NCBI GenBank assembly: GCA_019634975.1
Contig: JAHCAI010000010.1
Coordinates: forward strand, 64,277 to 128,276
DNA from: Burkholderiales bacterium
GTDB taxonomy: Bacteria > Pseudomonadota > Gammaproteobacteria > Burkholderiales > SG8-41
Direction: 5' to 3'
Length of the DNA stretch: 64,000 nucleotides
Part shown: positions 8,983 to 20,200 of the stretch, one piece after another
Numbering within the stretch: position 1 is the first letter of the stretch
Layout of the letters: every line of letters starts with the position of its first letter
Program-made: the position numbers and the translations under genes
Notes under the pieces: generated by a model
Seen by the model: only the letters and a program-made list of their open reading frames with translations
Told to the model about the DNA's origin: nothing
The model's database searches: none

Positions 8983-9443
8983 GCGCCACCCTGCGCGGGG
9001 GCCGGCGCAAAAGCCGCGCCGAGGTTCTTCGCAAACTGTTTTTCCATGTCCTTCGCCTTTGCCTTCAGCACCGGCTGGCCGATGCTGCCCAGCTTGCCGG
9101 TCAGTGCGGCATCGATTTCATAATGAATCACGGTCCGGTCACCGTCCGCCACCAGACGCGTGGAGGAGTTTGCTGTCAGGCGGCCGACCAGCCCCATGGG
9201 CGCGCCCTCGATTTTCGCGGCAATGCGTTCCGGTGCCGCGACCTCGGTCAGCTCCACGGTGACCTTGAACTTGAAAGTCATGTAGGCGACTTTCGTCTCC
9301 AGCACAGCGTCGTAGCGCGTGTCGTCCAGCGGCACGAGATCGCGCACACCGTCCACGCAGGACGCGAAAAAATGGATGTCCTGCAGCTTCGCGAACACCG
9401 CGTCGCGCGGCGCTCCGACGGCTATTTCTCCGCTGAATTTCAT
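8979..9443 (-). CDS. SRPBCC-family CoxG-like protein
   Basis: A 154-residue protein that begins MKFSGEIAVGAPRDAVF, the start of the CO dehydrogenase subunit G/SRPBCC fold, and has the typical GxxxAxxxxxxDG-like middle. CoxG proteins are accessory factors of molybdenum hydroxylases, proposed to anchor the enzyme to the membrane or deliver an electron carrier. It is the first gene of the operon, 22 bp downstream of a good minus-strand promoter, and overlaps the FAD-subunit gene by 4 bp. The C-terminal 25 residues are rich in Ala/Gln/Pro, as in the family's tail. Confidence 0.88.
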   Translation of the reverse strand: MKFSGEIAVGAPRDAVFAKLQDIHFFASCVDGVRDLVPLDDTRYDAVLETKVAYMTFKFKVTVELTEVAAPERIAAKIEGAPMGLVGRLTANSSTRLVADGDRTVIHYEIDAALTGKLGSIGQPVLKAKAKDMEKQFAKNLGAAFAPAPAQGGA

Positions 9444-9471
9444 GCCGGGACCGCTTCGTCAAAAGCGTTCT

Positions 9472-9500
9472 AATGTAACGGCAGCCCCCGCGAAAATCAA
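9472..9500 (-). promoter_or_regulatory. Sigma-70-type promoter of the molybdenum hydroxylase-UbiD operon
   Basis: On the minus strand TTGATT (9500-9495) and TACATT (9477-9472) are separated by exactly 17 bases. The first gene of the operon starts about 28 bp downstream and the upstream gene is closed by its own terminator, which fits an independent promoter here. Confidence 0.6.
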
Positions 9501-9515
9501 TGCGCGGCAGCCATG

Positions 9516-9549
9516 AAAAATCCCCCGGCGCCTCGCGGCGGCGGGGGAT
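9516..9549 (-). terminator. Rho-independent terminator after the Bug gene at 9571-10545
   Basis: A 13-bp stem with one mismatch (9537-9549 with 9520-9532) and a 4-base loop. On the minus strand it is followed directly by TTTTT. It lies 21 bp after the stop codon of the Bug gene and separates that gene from the hydroxylase operon downstream. Confidence 0.9.
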
Positions 9550-9570
9550 CGCAGCAAGGGACAACTGCTT

Positions 9571-10545
9571 TCAGTCAGCGTAAACGCCCGCTTTCTTGAT
9601 GATGGGGCCCCACTTCTCTATTTCAGCCTTCAAATGCTTGGCCAGCGATTCCGGCGTCGCGCGATCAGGCGTGACCGCCTCGGCGCCGAGTTTGACCAAC
9701 GCATCCCTGAATTGTGGATCCTTGACCGCGGCGACCAGGGCCGCATTAAGCCTGTCGAGCACCGGCTTCGGCGTGCCTTTCGCGACATAGAGACCATGCC
9801 AGACTGCGACCTCGAAATCCTTGAGTCCCTGCTCGTGCAACGTCGGCACGAACTGCAGCGAGGGAATTCGCTTCTTCGACGTGACGCCGAATACCTTGAC
9901 GCGGCCGGACTGTATCGCGCCGGTGGTGTTGGTGGTCTGGTCGCACATCAGATCGATCTGGTTGCCCATCAGCGCCGCCATCGCAGGGCCGGTGCCGTTG
10001 TAGGGAATTGTCTGGATATTCGCCTCGATGCGCGACATGAACAGCAGGCCGCACAGATGCGAAGCGGCGCCGAGCCCGGCGTTGCCGAGGTTCAGCTTGT
10101 CCTTGTTCGCCTTCACATAGGCAACGAAGTCCTTGTAGTTGTCCGGCGGCAGGCCGGTGCGCGCGATAAGCGTCATCGGTACATCGGCCACCTGGCCGAT
10201 GTATTCGAAATCGGTCAGCGGATTGAACGGCAGTTTGCGGTAGAGCGCGGGCGCGGTCGACATGCCGATATGGGCAATGAGCACCTGATACCCGTCGGGC
10301 TTCGACTTTGCCACCACGCTGGCTGCCAGCGTGCCGCCGGCGCCGGCACGGTTTTCCACGATGACCTGCTGCTTGAGCGTCTTGGACAAGTGCTGCGCCA
10401 AGTTGCGCGCCAAGGTGTCGGTCGGACCGCCGGCAGCGAAGGGCACGACCAACGATACAGGCCGGTTGGGGTAATCCTGTGCCGCGACTGATACGGCGCA
10501 AAACATGCCGACTGCCAAGGCCAGCGCAGAAAATTTTCGCAACAT
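9571..10545 (-). CDS. Bug-family (TctC) periplasmic substrate-binding protein
   Basis: A 324-residue protein with a signal peptide ending at about residue 22 (SVAA). The Bug hallmark blocks follow: DYPNRPVSLVVPFAAGG, PTDTLAR, PDGYQVLIAHIG and IPYNGTGPA. It is a monocistronic unit: a perfect terminator follows and rhlE lies upstream in the same direction but 80 bp away. Proximity to the hydroxylase operon suggests, weakly, a shared substrate class. The usual VPYKG segment is IPYNG here, a small departure in the hinge region. Confidence 0.92.
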   Translation of the reverse strand: MLRKFSALALAVGMFCAVSVAAQDYPNRPVSLVVPFAAGGPTDTLARNLAQHLSKTLKQQVIVENRAGAGGTLAASVVAKSKPDGYQVLIAHIGMSTAPALYRKLPFNPLTDFEYIGQVADVPMTLIARTGLPPDNYKDFVAYVKANKDKLNLGNAGLGAASHLCGLLFMSRIEANIQTIPYNGTGPAMAALMGNQIDLMCDQTTNTTGAIQSGRVKVFGVTSKKRIPSLQFVPTLHEQGLKDFEVAVWHGLYVAKGTPKPVLDRLNAALVAAVKDPQFRDALVKLGAEAVTPDRATPESLAKHLKAEIEKWGPIIKKAGVYAD

Positions 10546-10625
10546 ATTGATTTTCCTATAAAAGTAAAAAGGGTCTGGGCACGATCAGCCCGCAGCCCCA
10601 CCCTAGCTCCGGGTCTGCAGCCGGG

Positions 10626-11918
10626 TTAACGCGGAGCCGTCCCGTTGCGCCGACCGCTGCCGCCGCGGAATGCAGGACGGCCACCGGCATTGGCGCGACC
10701 CTGAGGCGCACCACGGCGCGCACCGGAGCCCGGGCGACCGCCGGGGCGCTTGGCGCCGCCGCCCTCGGTGCGCAGCGGGCTCTTCGCCTCGAAACCGGGA
10801 ACGCTCATGCGTTCGATAGACTGGCCGATGTAGCGCTCGATCTGTTTCAGCTGGCGCACATCTTCCGACGATGCGAAGGAGATCGCCGTGCCGGAGGCGC
10901 CCGCGCGGCCGGTGCGGCCGATGCGATGCACGTAATCCTCGGCCACCTTCGGCAGGTCGTAGTTGATGACATGGGTGATGCTGGCGACATCGATGCCGCG
11001 CGCGGCGACATCGGTGGCAACCAGCACGCGCACCGCGCCGCTGCGCAGGCGGGCCAGCGTGCGGTTGCGCTGCGACTGGTTCATGTTGCCGTGCAGGGCC
11101 GCCGCCTCGTGGCCGCCGTGGAACAGCTTGTCGGCCAGGCGGTCGGCGCCGTGCTTGGTCGCCGTGAACACGATGGCCTGGTCCCGGCACTCCTCGCGCA
11201 GCAGGTGGTCGAGCAGGCGGTGCTTGTGGCTGCCGTCATCGACGACATGCAGGCGCTGTTCGATGTTCTCGTGCTTCTCCTGCTTGCCAGCGACCTCGAT
11301 CAGCTTCGGGTCGCGCAGCAGTTCGCGGCCGAGCCTGGCGATGTTGCCGTCGAGCGTCGCCGAGAACAGCAGCGTCTGCCGCGTCGCCGGCGTTTTCGCC
11401 GCGATGCGCTTGACCGGCTCGATGAAGCCCATGTCGAGCATGCGGTCGGCTTCGTCGAGGATCAGCAGCTCAAGCCGGGAAAAATCCACCTTGCCCTGGT
11501 CAATGAAGTCGATCAGGCGGCCCGGCGTCGCCACCAGCACGTCGAGCGACTGCTCGAGCATGCGGCGCTGCTTCGGATAGGGCATGCCGCCGAGCACCGT
11601 GCCGGTGCGCATGTGGCGCATGAACTTGCAGTACTTGTCGACGGCGGCAGTCACCTGCATCGCCAGTTCGCGTGTCGGCGTCAGCACCAGCACACGGGGG
11701 CCGCGGCCGTTCTTCACCGGCGCCAGCGCAAGGCGCTGCAGCGAGGGCAGCACGAAGGCTGCGGTCTTGCCGGTGCCGGTCGGCGCCGACACCATCAGGT
11801 CGAAGCCGGTCAGCGCAACCGGTATGGATTGCGCCTGCACCGGCGTGGGCTCGTTGTAACCCGCGGCGGCCAGGGCCTGCACGAGGGCGGGATTCAGGTT
11901 CAGTTCGGCAAAAGTCAT
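10626..11918 (-). CDS. rhlE: DEAD-box ATP-dependent RNA helicase, RhlE type
   Basis: A 430-residue cytoplasmic helicase with every DEAD-box motif in order: SAPTGTGKT (I), PTRELA (Ia), TPGR (Ib), DEAD in LILDEADRMLDMGF (II), SAT (III), VATDVAARGID (V) and HRIGRTGRAG (VI). The last 45 residues form a basic Arg/Gly-rich tail typical of RhlE proteins that contact RNA. The ATG at 11918 (MTFAEL) is preferred over an in-frame TTG at 11936: it matches the usual RhlE N terminus and has AAGAAAG as a weak ribosome-binding site. Such helicases remodel ribosomal or mRNA structure, often in the cold. Confidence 0.93.
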   Translation of the reverse strand: MTFAELNLNPALVQALAAAGYNEPTPVQAQSIPVALTGFDLMVSAPTGTGKTAAFVLPSLQRLALAPVKNGRGPRVLVLTPTRELAMQVTAAVDKYCKFMRHMRTGTVLGGMPYPKQRRMLEQSLDVLVATPGRLIDFIDQGKVDFSRLELLILDEADRMLDMGFIEPVKRIAAKTPATRQTLLFSATLDGNIARLGRELLRDPKLIEVAGKQEKHENIEQRLHVVDDGSHKHRLLDHLLREECRDQAIVFTATKHGADRLADKLFHGGHEAAALHGNMNQSQRNRTLARLRSGAVRVLVATDVAARGIDVASITHVINYDLPKVAEDYVHRIGRTGRAGASGTAISFASSEDVRQLKQIERYIGQSIERMSVPGFEAKSPLRTEGGGAKRPGGRPGSGARRGAPQGRANAGGRPAFRGGSGRRNGTAPR

Positions 11919-12382
11919 GTGTATTACTTTCTTCAAAAAGCACAGCGACTGAAAGCCGCGCAGGACGCAGGCCGGCGGAATGGCTCCGCGACCCCGGCAA
12001 GGGGCGGTTTCAGCAATAAAAACGCGCAGGAAATGCCACGAGCTGTGAGGCAGGCCGCAAATCAGTTCGCGGCTGCGGCCACCGGCGCACGGGTATCGTC
12101 GCTAACCGTGGCGGAAGCAGCTTTTCGGAGAAGGGAGCTGAAAACGAAGGGGTCAGGGACAGATGCATCCTGCGGCGACATGATGCTCTGTGGGTCGCCG
12201 CAAGGTGGCCGAACTATACCCGCAAGTATCGGAAATAGCGAGGATTTTTCCTGCGGCGCAGCATGCAACCGCTTGCAGGCACCTGCGAGCGTGCTGCTCT
12301 GGCCAGAAAATTGCAGGATATTCAAGGAAATAGCACTAGGCTCCGTGCTACAATTCGCCCCTTTTTTGCAAGGCTCCCTACC
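11919..12382. other. Divergent intergenic region between rhlE and typA
   Basis: This 464-bp region has no convincing gene. On the minus side it would form a long rhlE leader: a TATAGT-like -10 lies at 12218-12213 and an 8-bp GC hairpin at 12172-12179/12194-12201. On the plus side an extended -10 box precedes typA. Long structured leaders are common for DEAD-box helicase genes, but that reading of this one is inference. Confidence 0.5.
12346..12354 (+). promoter_or_regulatory. Extended -10 promoter of typA
   Basis: TGC followed by TACAAT forms a TGn-extended -10 element 28 bp upstream of the GTG start. No good -35 box sits at the proper distance, which is typical when an extended -10 is used. 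Confidence 0.5.
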
Positions 12383-14224
<1,842 letters not shown>

Positions 14225-14237
14225 GCGCGCGGCCCTG

Positions 14238-15113
14238 ATGTCCGGCGCTGCGTCTCTCGCCGTTCCGGCGCTGTTCGTGCTGCTGTGGAGCACCGGCTTC
14301 ATCGGTGCGCGGCTGGGCATGCCCCATGCCGAGCCGCTGACCTTCCTTGCCCTGCGTTACAGCCTGGTGCTGGCCGTGATGCTGCCGCTTGCCCTGCTGT
14401 TGCGCGTGCGCTGGCCGGCGAGCTGGCGCGATGCCCGGCACATTGCTGTCGCCGGAACCCTGATCCAGGGCGGCTACCTCGGCGGCGTGTTCTGCGCGAT
14501 CGATGCCGGCATGTCTGCGGGCGTGGTGGCGCTGATCGTCGGCATGCAGCCACTGCTGACTGCAGCCGCGGCCGGACGCCTGCTCGGCGAGCGGGTATCG
14601 CCGCTGCAATGGGCCGGCTTCGCGCTGGGACTCGCCGGCGTGGCGCTCGTCGTCTGGCACCGGATGTCGCTCCAGGGCATGACTGCGGGCAGCCTCGCAC
14701 TCGCGCTGTTTGCGCTGGCCTGCATCACACTGGGGATGCTCTACCAGAAAAAATACTGCCCTTCCTTCGACCTGCGCGCCGGGGTCGTGCTGCAGTTCGG
14801 CGCGGCCCTCCTGGTCACGCTGCCGCTTGCGCTGGCATTCGAAACCCTGCGCGTCGACTGGACCGGCGAGTTCCTGATCGCGCTGGGCTGGCTGTCGCTG
14901 GTGCTTTCGGCGGGCGCGACCACCATCCTGTTCCGGCTGATCGAGCGCGGTGCGGCGACCCGCGTCACCAGCCTGTTTTACCTGACGCCGGCGGTGACCG
15001 CCGCCATGGCCTGGCTGATGTTCGGCGAAACCCTGGGCGCAGCCACGATTGCCGGCATGGCAGTGGCGGTGGCCGGGGTGGCGCTGGTCAATCGCGGTAA
15101 GCTTGTATCCTGA
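14238..15113 (+). CDS. DMT-superfamily transporter (EamA domains)
   Basis: A 291-residue inner-membrane protein with about ten hydrophobic helices arranged as two EamA repeats (roughly residues 5-137 and 150-287). Family signatures include LLWSTGFIGARLG near the start and FRLIERGAATRVTSLFYL in the second repeat. Members export amino acids or metabolites. It starts 13 bp after typA and ends 17 bp before the truncated haemoglobin gene, so the three may be co-transcribed. The substrate cannot be told. Confidence 0.92.
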   Translation: MSGAASLAVPALFVLLWSTGFIGARLGMPHAEPLTFLALRYSLVLAVMLPLALLLRVRWPASWRDARHIAVAGTLIQGGYLGGVFCAIDAGMSAGVVALIVGMQPLLTAAAAGRLLGERVSPLQWAGFALGLAGVALVVWHRMSLQGMTAGSLALALFALACITLGMLYQKKYCPSFDLRAGVVLQFGAALLVTLPLALAFETLRVDWTGEFLIALGWLSLVLSAGATTILFRLIERGAATRVTSLFYLTPAVTAAMAWLMFGETLGAATIAGMAVAVAGVALVNRGKLVS

Positions 15114-15130
15114 ATGCAGGAACCGGGACC

Positions 15131-15538
15131 ATGAACGACACACAACAGCAAACAGTCACTGAAAGCCCTTATCAACTGCTCGGCGGCGACGCCGGCGTGC
15201 GCCGCCTCGTCGACCGTTTCTACGCCCTGATGGACGAGGTGCCCGAGTACCACGGCATACGCAAGCTGCATCCCGCCGACCTTTCGGGCTCCGCCGAGAA
15301 GCTGTACCTGTTCCTCTCCGGCTGGCTCGGCGGCCCCCAGCTCTACATCGAAAAATACGGCCACCCGATGTTGCGTGCCCGGCACCTGCCCTTTCCGATC
15401 GGCATTGCCGAGCGCGACGCCTGGCTGGCCTGCATGCTGCAGGCGATGGAAGACACCGGGGTCGGGGACACCTTGCGGATGGCCCTGCTCAAGGCTTTTT
15501 TCGGCACCGCGGACTGGATGCGTAACCAGGCCGGATAG
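15131..15538 (+). CDS. Group II truncated haemoglobin
   Basis: A 135-residue 2-on-2 globin. The proximal haem-ligand histidine is H85 in RARHLPFPIG, the distal pocket has a Tyr at position 31 (FYALMDEVPEY, B10), and Trp 98 in ERDAWLACM occupies G8, the mark of group II (trHbO-like) proteins. The YQLLGGDAGVRRLVDRFY start matches the family. Such proteins bind oxygen tightly and are linked to oxygen or nitrosative stress protection. The gene lies between the DMT exporter and tamA, five bases before the latter. Confidence 0.95.
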   Translation: MNDTQQQTVTESPYQLLGGDAGVRRLVDRFYALMDEVPEYHGIRKLHPADLSGSAEKLYLFLSGWLGGPQLYIEKYGHPMLRARHLPFPIGIAERDAWLACMLQAMEDTGVGDTLRMALLKAFFGTADWMRNQAG

Positions 15539-15543
15539 CGCTG

Positions 15544-17295
15544 GTGATCGGCCGCATCGCACCGGTGACGCTGCTTCTGGCGGCGCTGGCCTTCAGCCCG
15601 GCGCCGGCCTATTCCGGCGAACCCCGCTGGCAGGTCGAGCTCGATGCGCCGGATGACGTCCGCCCCCTGCTTGAGGAACACCTGGAACTGTTCCGCTACC
15701 GCAACCGCGACGATCTGGACGATGACATCATCGAGAGACTCGCGGCGCGCGCCGCAGAGGATGCGCGCGAGCTGCTGGCCACCGCTGGTCATTTCTCCCC
15801 CGACATCGGGGTCGACAGCCGCCGCGAAGACGGCATGATCAGGCTGCACATCGCTGTGCGGCCCGGTCCCCGCGCCACTGTCGCTTCGGCCGATGTGCGC
15901 GTAATCGGCGCGATCAGCAGTGAAAGCACCGATGCCGGACGCGCCGACCGCTTCACCGGGCGCTGGCGCCTGCGGCCGGGAACGGCATTCAGCCAATCCG
16001 GCTGGGACGGCGCCAAGGATGCGCTGCTGCGGGATCTGCAGCTCGACGGATATCCTGCCGCACGCATCACTGCGAGCCGCGCCGAAATCGATCCCGCGGC
16101 CGCAAAGGTGGACATCACCGTGACCGTGGACAGCGGCCCGCTGTTCCGATACGGCGCAGTGCAGGTCGAAGGGCTGGAGCGTTACCCGCGCACTCTGGTC
16201 GACAACCTGCGACGTTTCCATCCCGGACAACGCTACCGGTACGAAGAGCTCCTGCAATACCAGTCCGCGCTGCAGAGCAGCGGCTTCTTCAGCAGCGCCT
16301 CGGTCGACATCGACAGCGATCCCGCAAGGGCCGCCGCCGCGACAGTGCGCGTGTTGGTCACCGAGTACCCCGTGATGAAGGTCGACCTCGGCGCCGGCGT
16401 CAGCACCGACAACGGTCCGCGCGGTGAAGCCTCCTTCACCCGCTACAACACCTTCCGTGACGGATGGCAGAGCATCACGCGGCTGCGCGCCGACCGCAAG
16501 GAACAGTCACTCAACAGCGAGCTTGCCCTGCTGCCCGAGCCGGGTGGCTGGCGCAATCGCCTCGGTGTCGAGGCTTCGCGCAGCGACATCGAGGATCTGA
16601 CCACCCGCCGCCTCGGCCTGATCGCGCAGCGCTCCTGGCGTTCGCCCGAGCGCGAGCACGACTGGTCGCTCAAGTTCCAGACAGAGGAACAGTCGCTGAC
16701 GGCCGGTCCCGTCGACAACATCGACGCACTGACCCTGAACTATTCCTGGACGCGGCGACGGGTCAACGACCTGCTGCGCCCGCGGCGCGGACACATGATC
16801 AACCTGCAGTTGGGCGGCGCATCTGCCTCCCTGCTGTCCACCCGCTCCTTTGCCCGGGCCTACGGCCGCGGCCTCTACATCCTGCCGCTGGGCCGGCGCG
16901 ACCGGCTGCACCTGCGCGGAGAGGCCGGGGCGGTTTGGTCAGATGAGCGCGTGGGCATTCCCAGCGAATTCCTGTTTCGCGCCGGCGGCGACCAGTCCGT
17001 GCGCGGATACGATTACCAGTCGCTCGGCGTGCGTCAAGGCAGTGCCATCGTCGGCGGCCGCATGCTCGCCGCAGCAACACTGGAGTACCAGCGCGACCTC
17101 ACCCGCGACTGGGGCGCCGCGGCATTCATCGATGCCGGTAATGCCGCCGACGCGCGCTCCGGCCTGAGTCCGGTTTACGGCTACGGCTTTGGCGTGCGCT
17201 GGATCACACCGGCCGGCTCGCTGAATCTCGACCTCGCACGCGGTCATGAAACAGGACAGCTGCGCCTGCATTTCACACTCGGGGTCCGCTTCTGA
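15544..17295 (+). CDS. tamA: Translocation and assembly module outer-membrane protein TamA
   Basis: A 583-residue Omp85-family protein. A short signal peptide (to about residue 21, ending PAYSG) is followed by three POTRA domains (about residues 25-255) and a C-terminal 16-strand barrel ending with the aromatic HFTLGVRF. The conserved barrel-lid motif VRGYDYQSLG is present (around residue 485). Translation starts at GTG 15544, five bases after the globin gene. TamA works with TamB to insert outer-membrane proteins and to move lipids. The tamB gene follows after 2 bp, the standard arrangement. Confidence 0.95.
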   Translation: MIGRIAPVTLLLAALAFSPAPAYSGEPRWQVELDAPDDVRPLLEEHLELFRYRNRDDLDDDIIERLAARAAEDARELLATAGHFSPDIGVDSRREDGMIRLHIAVRPGPRATVASADVRVIGAISSESTDAGRADRFTGRWRLRPGTAFSQSGWDGAKDALLRDLQLDGYPAARITASRAEIDPAAAKVDITVTVDSGPLFRYGAVQVEGLERYPRTLVDNLRRFHPGQRYRYEELLQYQSALQSSGFFSSASVDIDSDPARAAAATVRVLVTEYPVMKVDLGAGVSTDNGPRGEASFTRYNTFRDGWQSITRLRADRKEQSLNSELALLPEPGGWRNRLGVEASRSDIEDLTTRRLGLIAQRSWRSPEREHDWSLKFQTEEQSLTAGPVDNIDALTLNYSWTRRRVNDLLRPRRGHMINLQLGGASASLLSTRSFARAYGRGLYILPLGRRDRLHLRGEAGAVWSDERVGIPSEFLFRAGGDQSVRGYDYQSLGVRQGSAIVGGRMLAAATLEYQRDLTRDWGAAAFIDAGNAADARSGLSPVYGYGFGVRWITPAGSLNLDLARGHETGQLRLHFTLGVRF

Positions 17296-17297
17296 CC

Positions 17298-20200
17298 ATG
17301 GCCGCACAAAAACATGCGCTGGTCCTGCGATCCGTGTTTGCTGTCGGCGCACTATGCCTTCTGGCGGCCGCGGCAATCCTCGGCTGGCTCGCCACTCCCC
17401 ACGCACGGGACTGGGTCACTGCACGCATAGTTGAAGCCGGTCCGGGGCGCATCGTAGTGGAGGCAGTCGAAGGCTCCCTGCTGGGTGAGTTGCGCATCGG
17501 GCGCCTGCACATCGACGACGAGGAATTCACCCTCGAAGGCAAAGCCATCGTGCTCGAATGGCATCCCGCGCGGCTGCTCCTCGGCACCGTCAGCCTGCGA
17601 CAGCTGCGCGGGCAATCCCTGGCCTACACAAACCGCAGCACGACACCGGCGGCACTGCCGCAATCTCTGGCACTGCCCTTCGCTCTGGAGATCGCCACGC
17701 TGGAATTTGGGCGCCTGCAGTTGACTAACCTGCCAGAGATCCGCGACCTGCGGCTGACCTATGCCGGAGACCGCATGGGCCACCGCCTCGAACTGCCCGG
17801 CGTGCGCGTCGGCGGGTGCAGGCTCGACGGCAAGGCCGCCATTGCCGCAAATCCGCCCTTCGCAGTTGAGGGACATATCCTGGCCAGTTGCGACAATGGC
17901 AAGCTGTTCGACGCCCGAACCCGCGTGTCCGGATCCCTCGAGGCACTGCAGCTGGTGCTCGAGGCTGACGGGCGGGGCGCCACGGCGCACGGCCACATGC
18001 TGCTCTCGCCGTTCTCGCCGCAGCTGCTGCGCGAGCTGGAAGTGTCGGCGCAGGACATCGATCCGCGGCTCTGGCGCAAGGACCTGCCGCATGCGCGACT
18101 CACCCTGCGGGCAACCGCTGCAACCCGTGACGGACTCGTGGCCGGGACGCTGGATATCGACAATGCCGTCGCCGGCAGCATCGACAAGGAACGCCTGCCG
18201 GTCAACAGCGCGACCCTGCGCTGGTCGCTGCCCGCCGGACGCTATGCCGCAGACCATCTATCGGTGACACTGCGCGGCGGTGGACGCCTCGAGGGCAAGG
18301 GCGACTGGCTGCCGGGCAAAAGCACCGGTTTCGCCGAGTTCCGGCTCCGCGGCGCGGATGCCCGGCAGATCGACAGCAGGCTCAAGCCGCTGCGGGTGAA
18401 CGGCAGCATGACCGTCCGCGGTGACCGGCAGGCGCAGCGGATGAGTGCACGACTTGATGCCGCTGGCGCAGAGTTCGATGCCCGCGTCCAGCATGCCGAC
18501 GGGCGACTCGTGCTGGATAAAGGCCTGCTGCGCGCCGGCGCGGGCGAAGTCCGCCTCTCCGGTCATCTGGGGCTCGATGGCCTGCAGGCCTATGCCTTGC
18601 GCGCGCAACTGCGCCGCTTCGATCCCTCTGCCATTGCCACCGCACCCCCGGCGAGTTTCAACGGCATTGTGACAGCCGAAGGCGCGCTCGCACCCTCCTG
18701 GCAGGCACGCGTCATCGCCGACCTCGCCGACAGCAGCTTCCGGGGCCGCCCCTTCGCTGTTTCCGCGGATTTCATCGCCAGTGCGACGCGCTGGTTTGAC
18801 GGCCGTGCGCGCCTGGTGGCTGGCCGCAATCGCCTCGAACTGGACGGGCGTTACGGACAGATACCGGACGCACTCAGCATCACCCTGGTCGCGGACGAAC
18901 TGCGTGACCTCGACCCCCGCTGGAGCGGACGGCTGCGCGGCAACGGTAACCTGAGCACCTCGCCGCAGGGTCCGCAGATGGAGATGACGCTCGACGCAGC
19001 CGGACTGTCGCTGCCGGAACTGCGCCTCGCACAGGCCGTCTTCCGCGGCAGCATCGCACCCGGAACAGGGGGGGCGCTACGCGTGAATTTCGATGCACGG
19101 CAGTTGCAGTGGGCTGGCCGCAGCGTGGAACATCTGCAGTTCTCCGCCAGCGGGACCCGCGCGCGCCATCGTGTCGAAGGCCGCGCGGACGGCAGTGATC
19201 TGTCACTGTCATTTACCGCAGACGGCGGACTCGATGCATCCTCTACATGGCGCGGCACGCTGGAACGGCTCGACAATGGCGCATCTTGGACCCTGAGGCT
19301 GGACGCACCAGCTGCAATTGTCGCAGGTCCGACACGGTTTTCGGTGGAAGGGCTGCGCGCAGCCTTTCTCCAAGGCAAGGTCGGCCCTCTCTCGCTGCAT
19401 TGGACGCCTGAGGCACTGCGCAGCAGCGGCACCTTCCAGGGCATCGCAGCCGGACCACTGCTGCCACGTACGGCGGGCTTCGAAGCCCCGGCACTGCGTG
19501 TCGGCGGCGATTGGACGATCGATGGCGGCGAATCGCTGAACGGCCGCCTGATGCTGCGCCGCGAAGCCGGGGACGTCATCATCCCCGGTGCCCGTGCCAT
19601 CGCCTTCGCCCTGCGCGCGGCAGCCCTGGAGGTTCGCATCAGGGACGGCGAACTCGAGGCCCTCGCCGAGATCGACAGTGCGTCCATGGGCACGGCGCGT
19701 CTGCAGGCACAAAGCCGCACCCTGCGGCGTGACGGGCAATGGATGATTCCGGGCGACGCACCGCTCAGCGGTCAGCTTTCACTTGCACTGCGTTCGCTGG
19801 CCTGGGCGCGCGCGCTGGCCCCGGGATTCGACCGCATCGACGGCTCACTCGCGGCACGCATCGACATGGCCGGTACCGTCGCCGCGCCGCGCCTCGCCGG
19901 AGACCTCTCGGGCGAGCGCATCGCCCTGCGCGCCATCGGCCCTGGCGTCGATCTGCGTGACGGCCGCCTGCGCGCGAAGCTCGATGGCGAGCGGCTGCAG
20001 CTTGAACAATTCGAGATTCGCGCTGGCGAGGGCCGCATCACCGCCTCCGGCAATGCGGATCTCGGCGGCGGCCTCCAGCGAGTGGAGCTGCAGGCGCGCG
20101 CCGAACGCGCTCGGATATTGTTCGCACCGCAGTGGATCGCGACGGTCAGCGGCAGCGGCAAGCTTGGCCTGCGCGACCGGCGCGTCGCGATCGAGGGCAG

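Noticed and set aside
5129..9443. Carbon monoxide dehydrogenase (CoxMSL)
   Set aside because: The large subunit lacks the Cys-containing AYRCSFR active-site loop; ALRGFG is in that place, pointing to another hydroxylase.
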